Positions 1-10,885 of a stretch of DNA of 64,000 nt are shown piece by piece (position 1 is the first letter of the stretch; every line of letters starts with the position of its first letter). The stretch comes from Dichetophora obliterata. Taxonomy: Eukaryota; Arthropoda; Insecta; Diptera; Sciomyzidae. The notes beneath the pieces were generated by a model, which saw only the letters and a program-made list of their open reading frames with translations, had not been told where the DNA came from and ran no database searches. Both the position numbers and the translations under genes were made by a program. The stretch spans positions 13,292,680 to 13,356,679 of the forward strand of contig OY986440.1 in assembly GCA_963920525.1 (NCBI GenBank), given 5' to 3'.

Positions 1-109
1 TATGAAATCTGTTTGTTCGGCTAGATCGGCTGCGCTCTCGATTGGCGTGATCATGCGTTCCACGGTAAGAAATGCAGCCAGGTTTGCGGTGTAGGATGAA
101 ATTATGATC
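1..109 (-). pseudogene. Ionotropic glutamate receptor relic, M3 exon (partial, runs off window)
   Basis: Read on the minus strand, the exon opens after a splice acceptor (tttcttttcag, next to position 109). It encodes the most conserved part of ionotropic glutamate receptors, the M3 gating helix with [15 protein letters not shown], followed by the start of the second ligand-binding lobe. It continues past the left edge. Family knowledge: this helix lines the channel gate of AMPA/kainate-type receptors in the postsynaptic membrane. This piece reads open, but the upstream exons of the same gene are frameshifted, and the short stretch that normally joins M2 to M3 was not found between here and position 6117. 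It is therefore annotated as part of a decayed gene. A kainate-type insect receptor is the best guess. Confidence 0.8.
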
Positions 110-1968
110 ACCTGAAAAGAAAGGTGAATTGCAAGAAACAAAAAAATGCTCGTTTACTTGAAAAATTATTGTGTGAGTGGAATGTGCAATTTGTTTAATG
201 CCCCTATCACCGTCTGCGAATCGAATGCTTCACTCGAATCATTTGGCGAATTTTTAATTTTGTGGTATCACTGTTTGCGAACCTACTTATTCGCCTCAGA
301 TACGGTGCTGCCAAAGCAGAAAACATTAAAATTCGCTTCAAAACTCAAACCTCAAATTTCAATTAAGCCGCGATAAATACAAATAAATAGTAAAATATAC
401 CAAAACGTTAAGCTGAAACTGAGGAAACACAAACTTTGTGCAGATTACGACGCAGTATTAGGGATAAATCAAATCCGCTAGAGATTCCTGACGACCTGTG
501 AGTATTTTTATATGCCCGGTTGATCTTCATTGAAATATTTAAAATCTCTTAAAGGTTTTAATCATATTTTAGGCTTAACAAGGAAGCCTTTGTCTTTGTG
601 TTGCAGAATATTGAAGACTCCATGCAGTCAATTCGAAGTTGTGCGATTCCTATTTTTAAGCTAGCTAGTACTCTACGATTTTTTGCTGAGGGTAGTTACC
701 AAAAGAGCGTTGGAAACGATTTTGAATACTGGCTCTTGCGCAATCAACGGTGTCCACAGTTTTAAATGAAGTTGTCGGGATTATTGAGCGTAATCTTTGC
801 CCTGTATGGATAAGAGCCATTTTATGGACCATTTTATGGAACTGCTTTGGTTTTTTTCATACTAAAAATAAATAACAAATTGCTTAAAATCAAAAACAAA
901 CCACAGAAAAATACAAACAATTCAATTTACTTACCTTTTTCTATTATTTTCCATTTTTATGTGGACAATTAATAAATTTTGAAAATCGTTTTATTTATCC
1001 ACGTAAATATTTACAAATTTAGTTTTTGCACAAGCGTCAACAATTTTATTATTCGTTACTTCCCTCAGTGTCTAACCAAGAACTATTTATGAGAGCTACC
1101 AATGCACTATTAATGGGACAATATATGTTTATATCCTTGGACAACATCAGTATTAAATTTATATTTGCATCGAAAAAGAAATTTCTTTTGTTTATTAAGT
1201 TTCATTTTCATTGAATCTATTAGAACAATAACTTTTATTTTCATTTGTTTCCACTATCAATATTGATATTTTTTTTAAAGTGCAAAAAGGTGTAAATGGT
1301 GAATAAATCAATTTACTTTATAGTTTATTTATGTAATATTTTTGAAAAGAAATTGACAAAGTTCTTACAATGTATACAGGCCACAGATAATAATTAAACT
1401 TAAAATGAACAGGATTGCATGTCTGTAGCCATGAGGGCTAGTGTCGACATGCTATCCAATAGTAAAAACAAATGAACAGAAATTGATATGAAATCTTAAA
1501 ACTATAGCAACAACTCGGGATCAGCGGGATCGTCACACCCGACACTCCATAAGGGAATGCCCTGCAGATGAGATATAAATATTTCAAATATGATATAAGT
1601 ATAAATGAGTGAAACATGAGTAAAATTTTATAAGCTAATTAATTAATTAAGTGGGGAACAATTTAATAAAGAAGAATAATGATATAAAATAATAATTTGC
1701 CCAGTATTCAAGAGTTAACAATAAACAGGTTAGGCAGGTTAGGCAACAATAGGCAGGTTATTAAACAACAGAGTCATAAAAGTGACAAAAAAGCATAATT
1801 GAGTGTCTAGGGATGTCTACTAAGTTATCGCTATTTATCCGAAGTCTGTAATGCGGGCAATTTCTAGTCACCTAGTGTTTGTCCTGTTTAACAAAAAACT
1901 TCATTACTTTATAGCAATATAAATGCTTAATCGGCATAATATTAAATTTCTTAAAAAGAGGTAAGCTA
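110..1968. other. Intron and LINE-flank sequence, no gene seen
   Basis: AT-rich sequence between the M3 exon and the LINE. I see no supported exon. The missing M2-M3 linker of the receptor was looked for here on the minus strand and not recognised. A short block of repeated GCAGGTTAG-like units lies near 1731-1760. The part from roughly 1330 to 1968 may be 3' untranslated sequence of the LINE, but its 3' terminus cannot be fixed. Confidence 0.4.
960..1080. repeat. Diverged repeat, copy 1 (second copy about 5880-5990)
   Basis: A stretch of about 100 bases here resembles the sequence just beyond the 5' side of the LINE (about 5880-5990), in the same orientation. Shared landmarks are TTTTATTTA, ATATTTA, CAACAATTTT and TCAGTGT in the same order and spacing. 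Identity is clearly imperfect. It may be an older dispersed repeat or a local duplication of receptor-intron sequence. Confidence 0.35.
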
Positions 1969-4667
1969 CTATGAGTACGATTTTTTTCCACAAATTCTTC
2001 TAATGATTTGTTTTTGAGCTATAAGTATTGGCCTAATTTTGCTGGTGTGGGTGCCACCCCAACAAGTTAACCCATATTCCAATTTTGATTGGCAAATGCC
2101 ATAATAAATTGCTTTTAGTAGTTTACGAGCGCACAAGGATTTTAGACAAAACATACTCCGATTAACAGATAATAGATATTTTTTGATAGCACAAGTATGT
2201 TCAAGCCAATTCAGCCTACTATCAATTATGATTCCTAGATATTTAAAGGAGTTAACACTTTCAATTACAAAACAGTTACTATCACATTCAATATCATGAC
2301 AAAAAGTAATTGCATCTTCATTTCTTTCACAATTTTTACAATAACACAAATATTTTTTACATTTGCCACAATGGTAATGCATTTGATTAAAATTTAAGTC
2401 CTTACCACTAGGACAAAAATACATCAGTTTTGTTTTGTCACTGATAGCCAGTTTGTGATGCAGAAACCATATTCTAAGCCACTCTAGTTTAAAATATATC
2501 TCAGCGCTGAGATTAAGCGGGGAATCACTAATAAAATAAAAGCCATATCATCAGCAAACGCCACAAGGGACATTTTGTCATGCGCTTTCAACAACGAGTT
2601 GATATAGATTAAGAAAAGAATTGGGCCCAAAACAGATCCTTGTGGAACACCTAAGTTAATATTTTTAGTTGAGCTTAAAAAAGAACTCATCTTGACCTTT
2701 TGTGTTCGAGAATTCAAATAAGACTTGAACCAATCAAACATAAAGCCCCTGAAACCGCATTTAAATAGTTTAGGTAGTAATATCTTATGGTCGACCGTAT
2801 CAAACGCCTTTGCAAGATCGACGAAAAGAGCTGCAGTGAACTTTTTCTGGTTTAAACCATTATAAATATTAGAACAGAAATTTAACAACGCCTCTTCAGT
2901 AGACAGGCCTTTCCGAAAACCATACTGGCATTCGCTAAAAAATTTAAATTTCCCAAGGAAGCTAAGCATACGAGATTTTACACCTTTTTCAAAAATTTTG
3001 CTAAAAACAGGTAGAAGCGAAATCGGTCTGTAGTTATTAAGCAACGTTCTGTCACCCTTTTTAAACAACATAACAACTTCAGCAGCTTTTAAATTAACCG
3101 GAAAATTACCATCAAAAATACTTTTATTAAATAAAAAAGCCAAAATATCAGCAATATTAAAAGCAATATTTTTTATAAGGTTGCTTGAAAAACTATTTTC
3201 AGTCGCAGAAAAGGAACCTTTCAATGACCTGATAATTTTAAACACCTCAAAAGACGAGAATGGCGTAAAAACAAAGCATTGATCAATGACAGTATCTGTA
3301 CAGGTGCAATTACAAACTGATTGGTCGGAAATATTTTGGTTTGCAACATTTTCACCCACAGAAACAAAAAACTTATTAAATTGCTCGGCTATATTTTGCT
3401 TATTCGAAATGATTTCTCCATTTACAACAATTCTGTCTACAAAGGTGTCATTCGAAGATGATCTTCCTATAATTTCATTAACAAGTTTCCATTCTTTGCG
3501 TGAATTGCCCAAAGCGTTGTTGAAAGCATATTGGTAATATGTTGTTTTGGCAGCCGAAACTTCTCTAGCCACTTCCTTACAGAGTACTCTGTAAGCTTGT
3601 CTTAAATCAACACAATGACGATTTCTTTTCAACTTTTTAAATAAAGATTTTTTTGAATTAATTTTAGCTACTAAATCATTTGTAATCCAAGGCTTCAATT
3701 TTTTTAGTTTACATTTTTTGCGCCTTAACTCAGTGCAGCGATTGACAATATCAGTAAGAAGTGTTGAGAAGATATTAAAAGCAATTGAGACATCAGACTC
3801 AGAATATACTTCATTCCATGACTCAAAACATAGTAAGTTATTAAGAATTGTATAATTAATATGCTTCCTCACTGACGATTCATAAAAGTTAGTTTGATTA
3901 CCTGAGTCAACATTTAATATATTGAGACAAGTCATGCAGTGATCAGTTATGTCCAATTCTGCAATAGCACTAAAACACTTCAGATTTACAGATAATCGAA
4001 TAAAAATGTGATCAATGCACGTAGCAGAATTAAGTGCAATACGTGTAGGAGAAAGAATAGCAGATTCCAACCCGAAAGACGAAAGCAAAAACATATAATT
4101 ATCGGTATCCAGTGATGCCTGCAGTAAGTCTAAATTAAAGTCACCTAACAAGATACAATTTCCTGAGCCAACTTCCAACAAAACGTCTTCCAACTCATTA
4201 AGAAACAAATCATTAGCAATGGAATTACATCTATAAATACATAGGAACTTAAAAACTTGGCCGTTAAAATTACATTCAATATTTAATAAATCGCAACTAT
4301 GAAAATTATAACTAAAACTATCAAAATGTAGGTTACTTTTAATAAAAAGACCAACACCACCAGATGCATAAGTATTATTACAACATGAAACAAATGTATA
4401 ATTTGGAATATTAAAAAGTCCAATTTCTGCATCATATATCCATGTTTCTGTCAAAAAAATCAAATCAGGACTGTTTACAAAAGAACTTAAGTGAGCAACT
4501 AAGTTATCAAAATTTTTGCGTAAGCTGCGTATGTTTTGATGTACAACAAAGAGGGTATTTTTATATTTACTATCATATAATAAATCTAAAGATTGTGAAA
4601 GATAACTAATGGCAAAATCATCATTACTCAGAGATTGATTTAAAAAATCTTGTTCAAAAAGAACCAT
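1969..4667 (-). pseudogene. LINE ORF2: endonuclease-reverse transcriptase, one frameshift
   Basis: From the ATG at 4667 the frame runs 727 codons to 2484. The N-terminal part is an APE-type endonuclease: HQNIRSL near residue 43, LTETW near residue 72, LGDFNLD and DHIFIR follow. A reverse transcriptase comes next, with NYRPISLLPVFSK, the QYGFRKGLST region, LGVPQGSVLGP and the catalytic FADD at about 2540. Soon after FADD the frame is lost. The thumb/C-terminal part resumes in another frame from about 2515 to the stop at 1969, with YLGIIIDSRLNW and the C-terminal RRICGKKSYS. A single indel explains this. The protein would nick target DNA and copy its own RNA there. It is not expected to be functional as read. 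Confidence 0.85.
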
Positions 4668-4713
4668 TTATAAAAAAGTAAAAATAATGAGGAGAGAAAA
4701 CAAAAATGTGTAA

Positions 4714-5874
4714 CTATAAAGATTGAAAATCAGTCTCTGAGTTAATGATAATAAAGTTTTCGTTATCCGCTTTACGCATAAAAATTTTGCCATCTCTTAC
4801 CCATAAATATTTAAAATGTTTCTCTAACTTAATATTTTTAGCCTGATTAAAAAGTATTCTGGTTGGACTATCCAAACAATCATTTAGAAATATTTTTAAA
4901 TTCTTCTTACAATTGAATAACTTAGTGGTTAGTGTATTCCTTGCATTAATTTTGCGCCTCATTACTTCTCTCTTTTTCAACAGCGTTGTAAATTTCACCA
5001 CAACAATATTTTTAGGGTGGCTACTTGCATTATCAGATGTTGTTTTTATTTTCTTAACATAGCAGTTGTCAATATGTTCTTCTTTTAAATCCACCCCGAC
5101 ACCTTCTGAGAAAATCTTCAAAGCACAACTCAATACATTTTCGTTGTTTACATTTGGAACACCGATTATTTCAATGCACTTATCTTTGTTTTCGCTGGTT
5201 ACGTAATTGAGCTTGCGTTCAACCTGTAGTAATTTCTCTTTCATATATTTATTCTCAGTTTCAAGAGAGTCAACACGATTTAAAAGCAGAGAATTGTCAC
5301 CACGAAGGGCAACGAGTTCTTGGTAAATCTTTTTAAGAGTTATTTCAAAATTGTCGAAACGTCTTGCATGCTGAGCGAATGATATATTCTCCAAAACATT
5401 TTGGTTAAGCTGTATTTGTTGTTGTTCTAAGTTTTTTCTATTCAACTCTTTCTCAATTTGCAGTGGAGTTTGTTGAGCTGCTTCAGGCTGATTCTGATGT
5501 TGATTAGCTGTAGTTTGAGCTACTGTTGTAGGTAAATGTTGTTGATGCGTGTTTATATTATTATGCAGTTCCTCAATTTCCAGTGGAGTTGAATGACATT
5601 CTGCTTTCTGCTTCTGTTTTTGATTAATTGTAGTTTTAGCTGAAGTTGTCGCTTGCTGAGTGCGAATTGGCAGCGCGACCGGAGATCGAATCGAACTTCT
5701 ACGAACAGACAAGCATTTGTCACATCGATATGGCTGATTAGATTTCAGTATGTATTCATAGTCTGTGAAATTTAAATTTACACATTTTAAATGAAATAAT
5801 TCACTACATGTGTTGCAATTAATCTTGTTTTTATCATTTCTTTCCGTGTAATGTGATTTATTTGATTGTAAAAA
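4714..5874 (-). CDS. LINE ORF1 nucleic-acid-binding protein (5' truncated)
   Basis: The first ATG in frame is at 5712 (332 residues to the stop at 4714), but the frame is open up to 5874. The upstream codons encode the second half of a PHD-like zinc finger: CNTCSELFHLKC, then YRCDKC. The true start is therefore missing and 5712 is only an internal methionine. After the finger comes a Q/T-rich linker, a coiled coil (heptad-like leucines around DSLETENKYMKEKLLQ), and an RRM-like region starting at IEIIGVP. PHD plus coiled coil plus RRM-like domain is known from ORF1 proteins of CR1-type LINEs, where the protein binds element RNA. No stop interrupts the remaining frame. Confidence 0.8.
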   Translation of the reverse strand, partial: FLQSNKSHYTERNDKNKINCNTCSELFHLKCVNLNFTDYEYILKSNQPYRCDKCLSVRRSSIRSPVALPIRTQQATTSAKTTINQKQKQKAECHSTPLEIEELHNNINTHQQHLPTTVAQTTANQHQNQPEAAQQTPLQIEKELNRKNLEQQQIQLNQNVLENISFAQHARRFDNFEITLKKIYQELVALRGDNSLLLNRVDSLETENKYMKEKLLQVERKLNYVTSENKDKCIEIIGVPNVNNENVLSCALKIFSEGVGVDLKEEHIDNCYVKKIKTTSDNASSHPKNIVVVKFTTLLKKREVMRRKINARNTLTTKLFNCKKNLKIFLNDCLDSPTRILFNQAKNIKLEKHFKYLWVRDGKIFMRKADNENFIIINSETDFQSL

Positions 5875-6116
5875 TTAAATACATTTTTAAAATTCATTTT
5901 ATTTACCCAAGTACATATTTAAAAATCGAATTTATGCAGGGGCATGAACAATTTTTATATTTGTTATTTCGATCAGTGTGTACACATTTTAAATTCCAAA
6001 GTAATCGATCTTAAGGAGTTAGCTCTAGTCGCACATCGGAGCTGACACGCTTACGTGTTTTGTTTTTGTTTTTTTTGTAAAAATGGCACTTGATCATAGC
6101 ATATTGAGCACATACC

Positions 6117-6352
6117 TTTGGATTAAGTCCAGATCCTTGCCGCAAAAATGTCCCGCTTATAAACCAAAAGCTATTCGAGACAGAAAATTGATTTTCCATA
6201 ATGTCGGATTCTTTAAGGAATGGATGTGGATTATTCCATTCGTCTGGTGAAAAGCGGGCCATCACAAATAGGGTAAGCGACACTAAAAGGTAAGCGGTCA
6301 AAACGTAGAACCAAATTTCCACAGCCTGTGGATTCATAAAGTATAATTGCCC
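6117..6352 (-). pseudogene. Ionotropic glutamate receptor relic, M1-M2 exon
   Basis: Minus-strand exon from a probable acceptor (ctag near 6353) to a good donor (AAG followed by GTATGTGC after 6117). It encodes MNPQAVEIWFYVLTAY (entry into M1), a hydrophobic M1 helix, RFSPDEWNNPHP, then SNSFWFISGTFLRQGSG (the re-entrant pore loop) and LNPK. Family knowledge: the pore-loop residue after the SFWF motif region (Q, as in FLRQGSG) sets ion selectivity in AMPA/kainate receptors. This exon is open, but its upstream neighbour is frameshifted. The following linker exon is absent or unrecognised before the M3 exon at 109. Confidence 0.82.
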
Positions 6353-6459
6353 GTGTTGGTTGACTAGTTAGTACCTAGGTGGCAAGCAAAATAATATACA
6401 GCTTATAGCTTTGATAGTAGGGAATGTCAAAGGACAACCACTATTGACTGCTGGCTTTA

Positions 6460-6570
6460 CCTTACCTTAAAAAATGCCAATTCCCAAATTCATAAAGGGT
6501 TTAGTGAAATCCAATGACATCTTCACGTTGGATAGTTGATGGTCATGAAGTCGACAGCTATATCAGCACG
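6460..6570 (-). pseudogene. Ionotropic glutamate receptor relic, S1 end exon, frameshifted
   Basis: After an acceptor (tttttttag at 6571) the minus strand encodes RADIAV..MTINY, then after a one-base shift REDVI, then after another shift DFTKPFMNLGIGIF. It ends near a donor GTAAGG. This is the end of the first ligand-binding lobe, which normally reads continuously into the first membrane segment. In any single frame there are stops (TGA after NYPT, TAA near the donor). At least two independent indels are needed to explain this, so the exon cannot encode a receptor. Confidence 0.8.
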
Positions 6571-7149
6571 CTAAAAAAACTATAACAATTAGCTCAACCA
6601 AATTGAATTTGCAAAATATTTTTAATATTATTTATAGGCTTTTTGATCAAATGTTAATATGCAATTAAAAACACAGTTTTAATTCATTTTTTCCCGACGT
6701 TTCGTTGGCTATTTTCCAACATTTTCAAGGGATTTTTAATTAAATTTCTAAAACAAAAACAAAGATTACTGGATTAATATATATATGAATTTACATAAAG
6801 TGACATAGTAGAAGATTTGAATGATTATTTTTTTGAAAAATTTTAAAAAGACATGAACTTACAAACTTATGTGTGTGGCATATGTAACTTATTGGTAACT
6901 TTTAAAGAAAAATATAGAAACTTTTGACAAATTTACAGGACTTTTGCCAAAACTAAGGAAAAAACGATGTAAACACAATAAACAGATTTGTTACACTAAT
7001 TTTTGTCTAAAGCAACAGCATAAATTAAGTTTATGTTGTCTTTGTCTTCTTTGTAGTTCATCGTTGTTTTTGATTTTTGTTGTATTCTTAGGCTTTCTAA
7101 AGTATAGTGTGTATTTATTCTTTTCTCTATATCTAAAATTTTAATTTGT

Positions 7150-7650
7150 TTCCCAGTTCCTTATTTAACCGTTCCTTAAGCTCGCGCACGATGTACCATG
7201 AGCTTGTCTCCGGATTAAAAACGCCATACAATCAGCCCAATCATGAAACATTTTCTTTCGGGAGTTGTAACAGGGAGTTTCCGTTTTTAAGATAAAGTAC
7301 AAAAACTTTTTGGAAATTTTTAATGCAATTTTGTTTATCAACCGCCAATATTTATTAGTGTAAAATAAAAAAGTATATGTTTATCTGCTATCTCAAAACC
7401 GGAAACTGCCTTTTACAACTACCGGGAGAAAATGTTTCATGATTGGGCTAAATATGTATTATATGTACAATATAAAATATGTAGTATATACGGATAGTAT
7501 ATCCGGAACCAGTTTGATTTTATACTGAAAGCTCACCTGCACCGCAATAGCTCGTAAGAGATCAATACAAAAACCCTCGTAGCGTGCATTTCCGGTCAAA
7601 ATGGCATCCTCCTTAACCACGACGCACGGTTTTTCCTGACGGGGGGCATC
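7150..7650 (-). pseudogene. Ionotropic glutamate receptor relic, S1 exon disrupted by a MITE
   Basis: The minus strand from about 7650 encodes DAPRQEKPCVVVKED, LTGNARYEGFCIDLLRAIA and FQYKIKLVPD, the glutamate-binding S1 lobe. The protein similarity then stops and resumes at about 7226 with YGVFNPETSSWYIVRELKER, which in receptors follows KLVPD almost directly. The gap holds an AT-rich stretch and a palindromic element (7234-7449). Just upstream, KMTR and DAPRQEKP are in different frames (a missing base near 7648). What looks like a donor at the codons for AVQ is probably just coding sequence, since the reading continues through it. Confidence 0.82.
7234..7449. mobile_element. Hairpin MITE inside the receptor S1 exon
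   Basis: An imperfect palindrome of 216 bases. The left arm starts AGCCCAATCATGAAACATTT and the right arm ends with the complement, ATGTTTCATGATTGGGCT. The arms are about 60 bases with a loop of about 90. No target duplication is obvious. It interrupts receptor coding sequence between the codons for KLVPD and YGVFNPET, so it inserted into an exon. It has no coding capacity. The superfamily is not determined. Confidence 0.75.
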
Positions 7651-7899
7651 GAGTCATTTTACCTTAAAGGGGTTACACATTAGCGAACTTGTTCCTCAAA
7701 CAACATGTCGGGTCTAACTTGTTTAAAAGAGGTAGCGTTGAAATTAAAGTGACGTGTTCGTCATACAAACAAAGCATTTTTGTTGTTTTTCGCCATCACT
7801 TTGTTTAACAACCCTGGTTTGAAGGTGAAAATCAAAAATGTTTGCCAACAATTAGCCTCTTAACTATCAAAATGGTTCAAACATGGCCTCCGTATGTAA

Positions 7900-8089
7900 C
7901 CCTTTTTACGTGACATGACCACCAACGTAATGTTTGCGATGTCGGATTCGTTATGTTGAAGCCTTCTTCCGAATTCCAGAAGCCTACTTTCTGTATATGT
8001 TTGTGTTTTAGTTTCAACAAGTCGATTTTGAATTTATTTCTTCTTCCTTCAAGGAAATCCATTTTTCCCATTAGCCCATTTATTGTAGC
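7900..8089 (-). pseudogene. Ionotropic glutamate receptor relic, end of amino-terminal domain
   Basis: After the acceptor ttccgtttcag (adjacent to 8089) the minus strand encodes INGLMGKMDFLEGRRNKF, LLKLK and IQKVGFWNSEEGFNITNP. This is the closing part of the extracellular amino-terminal domain, where family members read GLTG...F...G.R..F...GVW....G.NIT. The expected NITLVV strand appears a few codons later in a different frame (about 7925-7910), so there is another indel. Upstream amino-terminal exons were not recognised to the right. Confidence 0.78.
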
Positions 8090-8109
8090 CTGAAACGGAA
8101 TGAACAAAG

Positions 8110-10265
8110 GACTATTGTATTATTGTATTTAGAAAGTTGTGCCTGTAAGAGATAATTATCTCTTTGAATCTATCTGTACACATTCTGCGCTATGTGTACG
8201 CCAAAATATGTTAATGGATTCTTTTAGGCATCGTTCTCAGCCACCTTGTAGTAAGCTAGTACACGAACCAATGTATTGTTTAGCTTCGGCAACTGACTGC
8301 TTCTAAAAACTTGTGCTTATCATATACAATCGCCTCCTCTTTTACTTACCTCATATTTTGGTACGAGGTAGCCCAAAATTGTCAAGGTCAAAGGAAGAAA
8401 TTATTATTTTGTTCCAAAAATTCAGTAGTAGTTTAATGGCTTTGTCGTGTTTTGGAATGTATAGATGTACTAAAATATGACATTTAAAAAATTTCAATTT
8501 CAATCCAAATTACGTTTTTATTGCTAGTAGCAGCCAACTACTCTAGGTGTAATTCAGACGGGATGCGATCACTTCCCTGCTTTCTCATTCAATGATAAAT
8601 TTAAGGCCTTTTTTGTATAGTAAGGTAAAGTAGTCTTAAGTAGTGGTCATTGCAGAGTAATTGATTCTTCGTTTATTCGGTATATATAGTATTCTTTCCG
8701 CTACTGAGATAGTATATAAAGTTTAACGGATAAAGAACTTTACAAACTTACATAGTTAACATTTTTTTACTTAAAAATACAACATAATTAAATATCTTAA
8801 GTCTACGAAAGCTTTATATTCTTTTTTAACAATTTTAAGAAAATTTACAGTAATAACATAATTTAAACTGTCAGCAAAATGCTTTTAAAAACTAAAAGAA
8901 TTTATTTTAATTAATTTCAACTCTTTTGAAATACTATAAAAGAATATCACTTTTAATCGAATAAAATATGATCAATATATTATTTTTAGCCTTTGGGCAA
9001 TAGAAGCAAAATCAACTACATTATTTTGTTTTCCAAATTTTTATCTGTAACAAAAGTATACCTGAAAATGTACGTTAAATCTATATGACATGGCTCGATC
9101 AGTAAATGCCCTTTTATATCAGATAATAAATATGCTTTTTAATAGTTTTTTTATCTTACTATTATCAAGAAGTAGTACAGCAATGCTTACAATTCAATTT
9201 TTAATTTAGTGTTTCATAGTTTAAAAAATTGGTGTTTTATTATGTCTTGGATTATAAATGAACAAATAAATTCATATATACCATATAAATATGCCAGATT
9301 ACGTAATTTTCCACAAGATTTACAGGACTTTTAGCCGTTTAGTAGAAAATTTAGTGGAATTAAATCTTTAGGGGAAAACTTTAGTGAATTAAAATTTTTT
9401 ATTGGTGGATTTAAGGTAGCTTTTTAAGTGGATTTAAAGAAAAACATTTGTAGCATCAACTGTAAACTGTATTATTTTTGCATTTTAAATACTCTGTTGT
9501 GTTATTGTTGTCTTTTAGCTTTTACAAGGTTATTACATATAGCAGTGTTCACAACGTCAAATTTTTCGTTGGTAAAAAAAAAACATTAAATTCCATGTTG
9601 TTCTATCGTTGTTTGACCAACGACTTAATGAGCAACTTGACGCTATGGACACTGCTTATCCGAAGCTAAGTCTTACTGAGCCTTAGAAGAAGCCAACATA
9701 TCACGGAAAAGAATATTACTTTTAATTTAATGTTTAAGAAATTTTTTTAACTTTTTAAAAAATCGCATTAGTTTTTTTTTTAAAGATCAAAGAACCAAGG
9801 CATGCGCTTTATACAAACAAGGTTTGGTCTTTGAGCTGAAAGGAAAATGATAGATTATTCAGAGGAAAGTTTCTTTGTACCTACATGGGTAGGTATACCA
9901 TGTAATAGATTAATCGGATGGGTTCTTTGATACACTTTCAAAAAGATAAATTTATTGACTTATAAATGAGCTCTTAAAATAAGTTTTCTGTCAGTTAGTT
10001 TTTCTGCTAGAAACTATAGTGTGAATCAAAGTCATGAAATACCAATTAACCCCGTAACCTCTAAGGGAGCGAAAAAGATCCCCCTCTCATAAGATTTGTT
10101 GCTTAATCCTGTATAAAAGTTATACCTATTAATATATACTAAGCCGAGTCGAAAAAAAGTTCTTCATAAACTCGGTCTAAAATATTACTTGGATCATTGC
10201 AGTACCCTCTACGAAAGGATTACGCGATGTGTTAACCCTTAGGCTAGCTAGAATTTTTTTAAAAA
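8110..10265. other. No gene seen
   Basis: AT-rich sequence with no coding signal I can support. A short minus-strand open stretch near 8225-8300 and a good-looking donor near 8365 were considered as further receptor exons but matched no receptor motif. No tRNA or clear terminal-repeat element was seen here. Confidence 0.4.
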
Positions 10266-10289
10266 GTTACTTTTGTGGGCAGAACAACA

Positions 10290-10885
10290 AAATTTTTTGT
10301 ATGGGCAAGTTTTTTGTTTCTTTGAATTGGCAAAAATAAAAAATGTCAAAAATAAAGCTCTAAAAATTATTATTAGTATAAAAGAATTTAAAAAATTTTT
10401 TTAAAGTTTGGTAAATTTTGATCATATTTTTGATTTTATTTCAAATGACTACAAAGATAGTCAGATTTTGATAGGATTTAATTTTTTACAAAGGTATTCA
10501 AATACACTATTTAAAAAAATATAAAAAACAGTTACGGTACCAATTGAATCCTTTCCGGACGAGAATCCCTTTGTCCGTCCTTAATAGGTTAACTTGTTTC
10601 AAAATGTAGATTTGAGTAGGGAATTTTATTACCTTTCTAACGGTTGTTGACGATAAATGGCATTCGGACACAAATGGACAAATGGACATTCGGACGATAA
10701 ATGGCGTAGTTATGGCGATTGAAGTCACAAAAAACTCTACAAAAATCCCAAATCAGCAGATTTCTCAAACATTTTTTTTTTCTGATAGAAACCATTTTTG
10801 GAGCTTTATTTTTGGGTTTTATTTTTTGTTTAGGTCAATTCATAGAAACAAAAAACTTGCCCATACTAAGAGTGATTTTTTTGTT
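10290..10885. repeat. Inverted repeat pair (foldback remnant)
   Basis: The block at about 10,299-10,375 (TATGGGCAAGTTTTTTGTTT onward) recurs as its reverse complement at about 10,795-10,868, with AAAATAAAGCTC shared at the inner edge of both arms. The enclosed 420 bases contain no gene. A small local duplication of CGGAC..AAATGG units lies near 10,650-10,705. This is probably the end of an old inverted-repeat transposon. Confidence 0.55.

Larger units (their letters stand above)
1330..5874 (-). mobile_element. CR1/jockey-group non-LTR retrotransposon (LINE), 5' truncated
   Basis: A minus-strand LINE with two reading frames in the usual order: an ORF1 nucleic-acid-binding protein, then an ORF2 with an APE-type endonuclease and a reverse transcriptase. 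It sits in the large intron of the receptor relic. ORF1 begins in the middle of a PHD-like zinc finger and has an in-frame stop just upstream (5875-5877), so the 5' end is lost. ORF2 carries a frameshift near 2517. The lower boundary is uncertain because the 3' UTR and any target duplication could not be fixed. No RNase H domain follows the reverse transcriptase, which agrees with the CR1/jockey group rather than the I/R1 group. Clade assignment is an inference. Confidence 0.75.

Noticed and set aside
146..376. 76-codon plus-strand gene at the left edge
   Set aside because: Intron of the receptor relic on the other strand; composition is that of AT-rich non-coding DNA.
7540..7560. Splice donor (CAG-GTGAGC) ending the receptor S1 exon
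   Set aside because: Protein similarity continues straight through it (FQYKIKLVPD), so it is coding sequence.
8225..8420. Further receptor exons on the minus strand (open stretch with LVRVLAYYKVAEND and a GTAAGT donor)
   Set aside because: No match to receptor amino-terminal motifs that I could defend.
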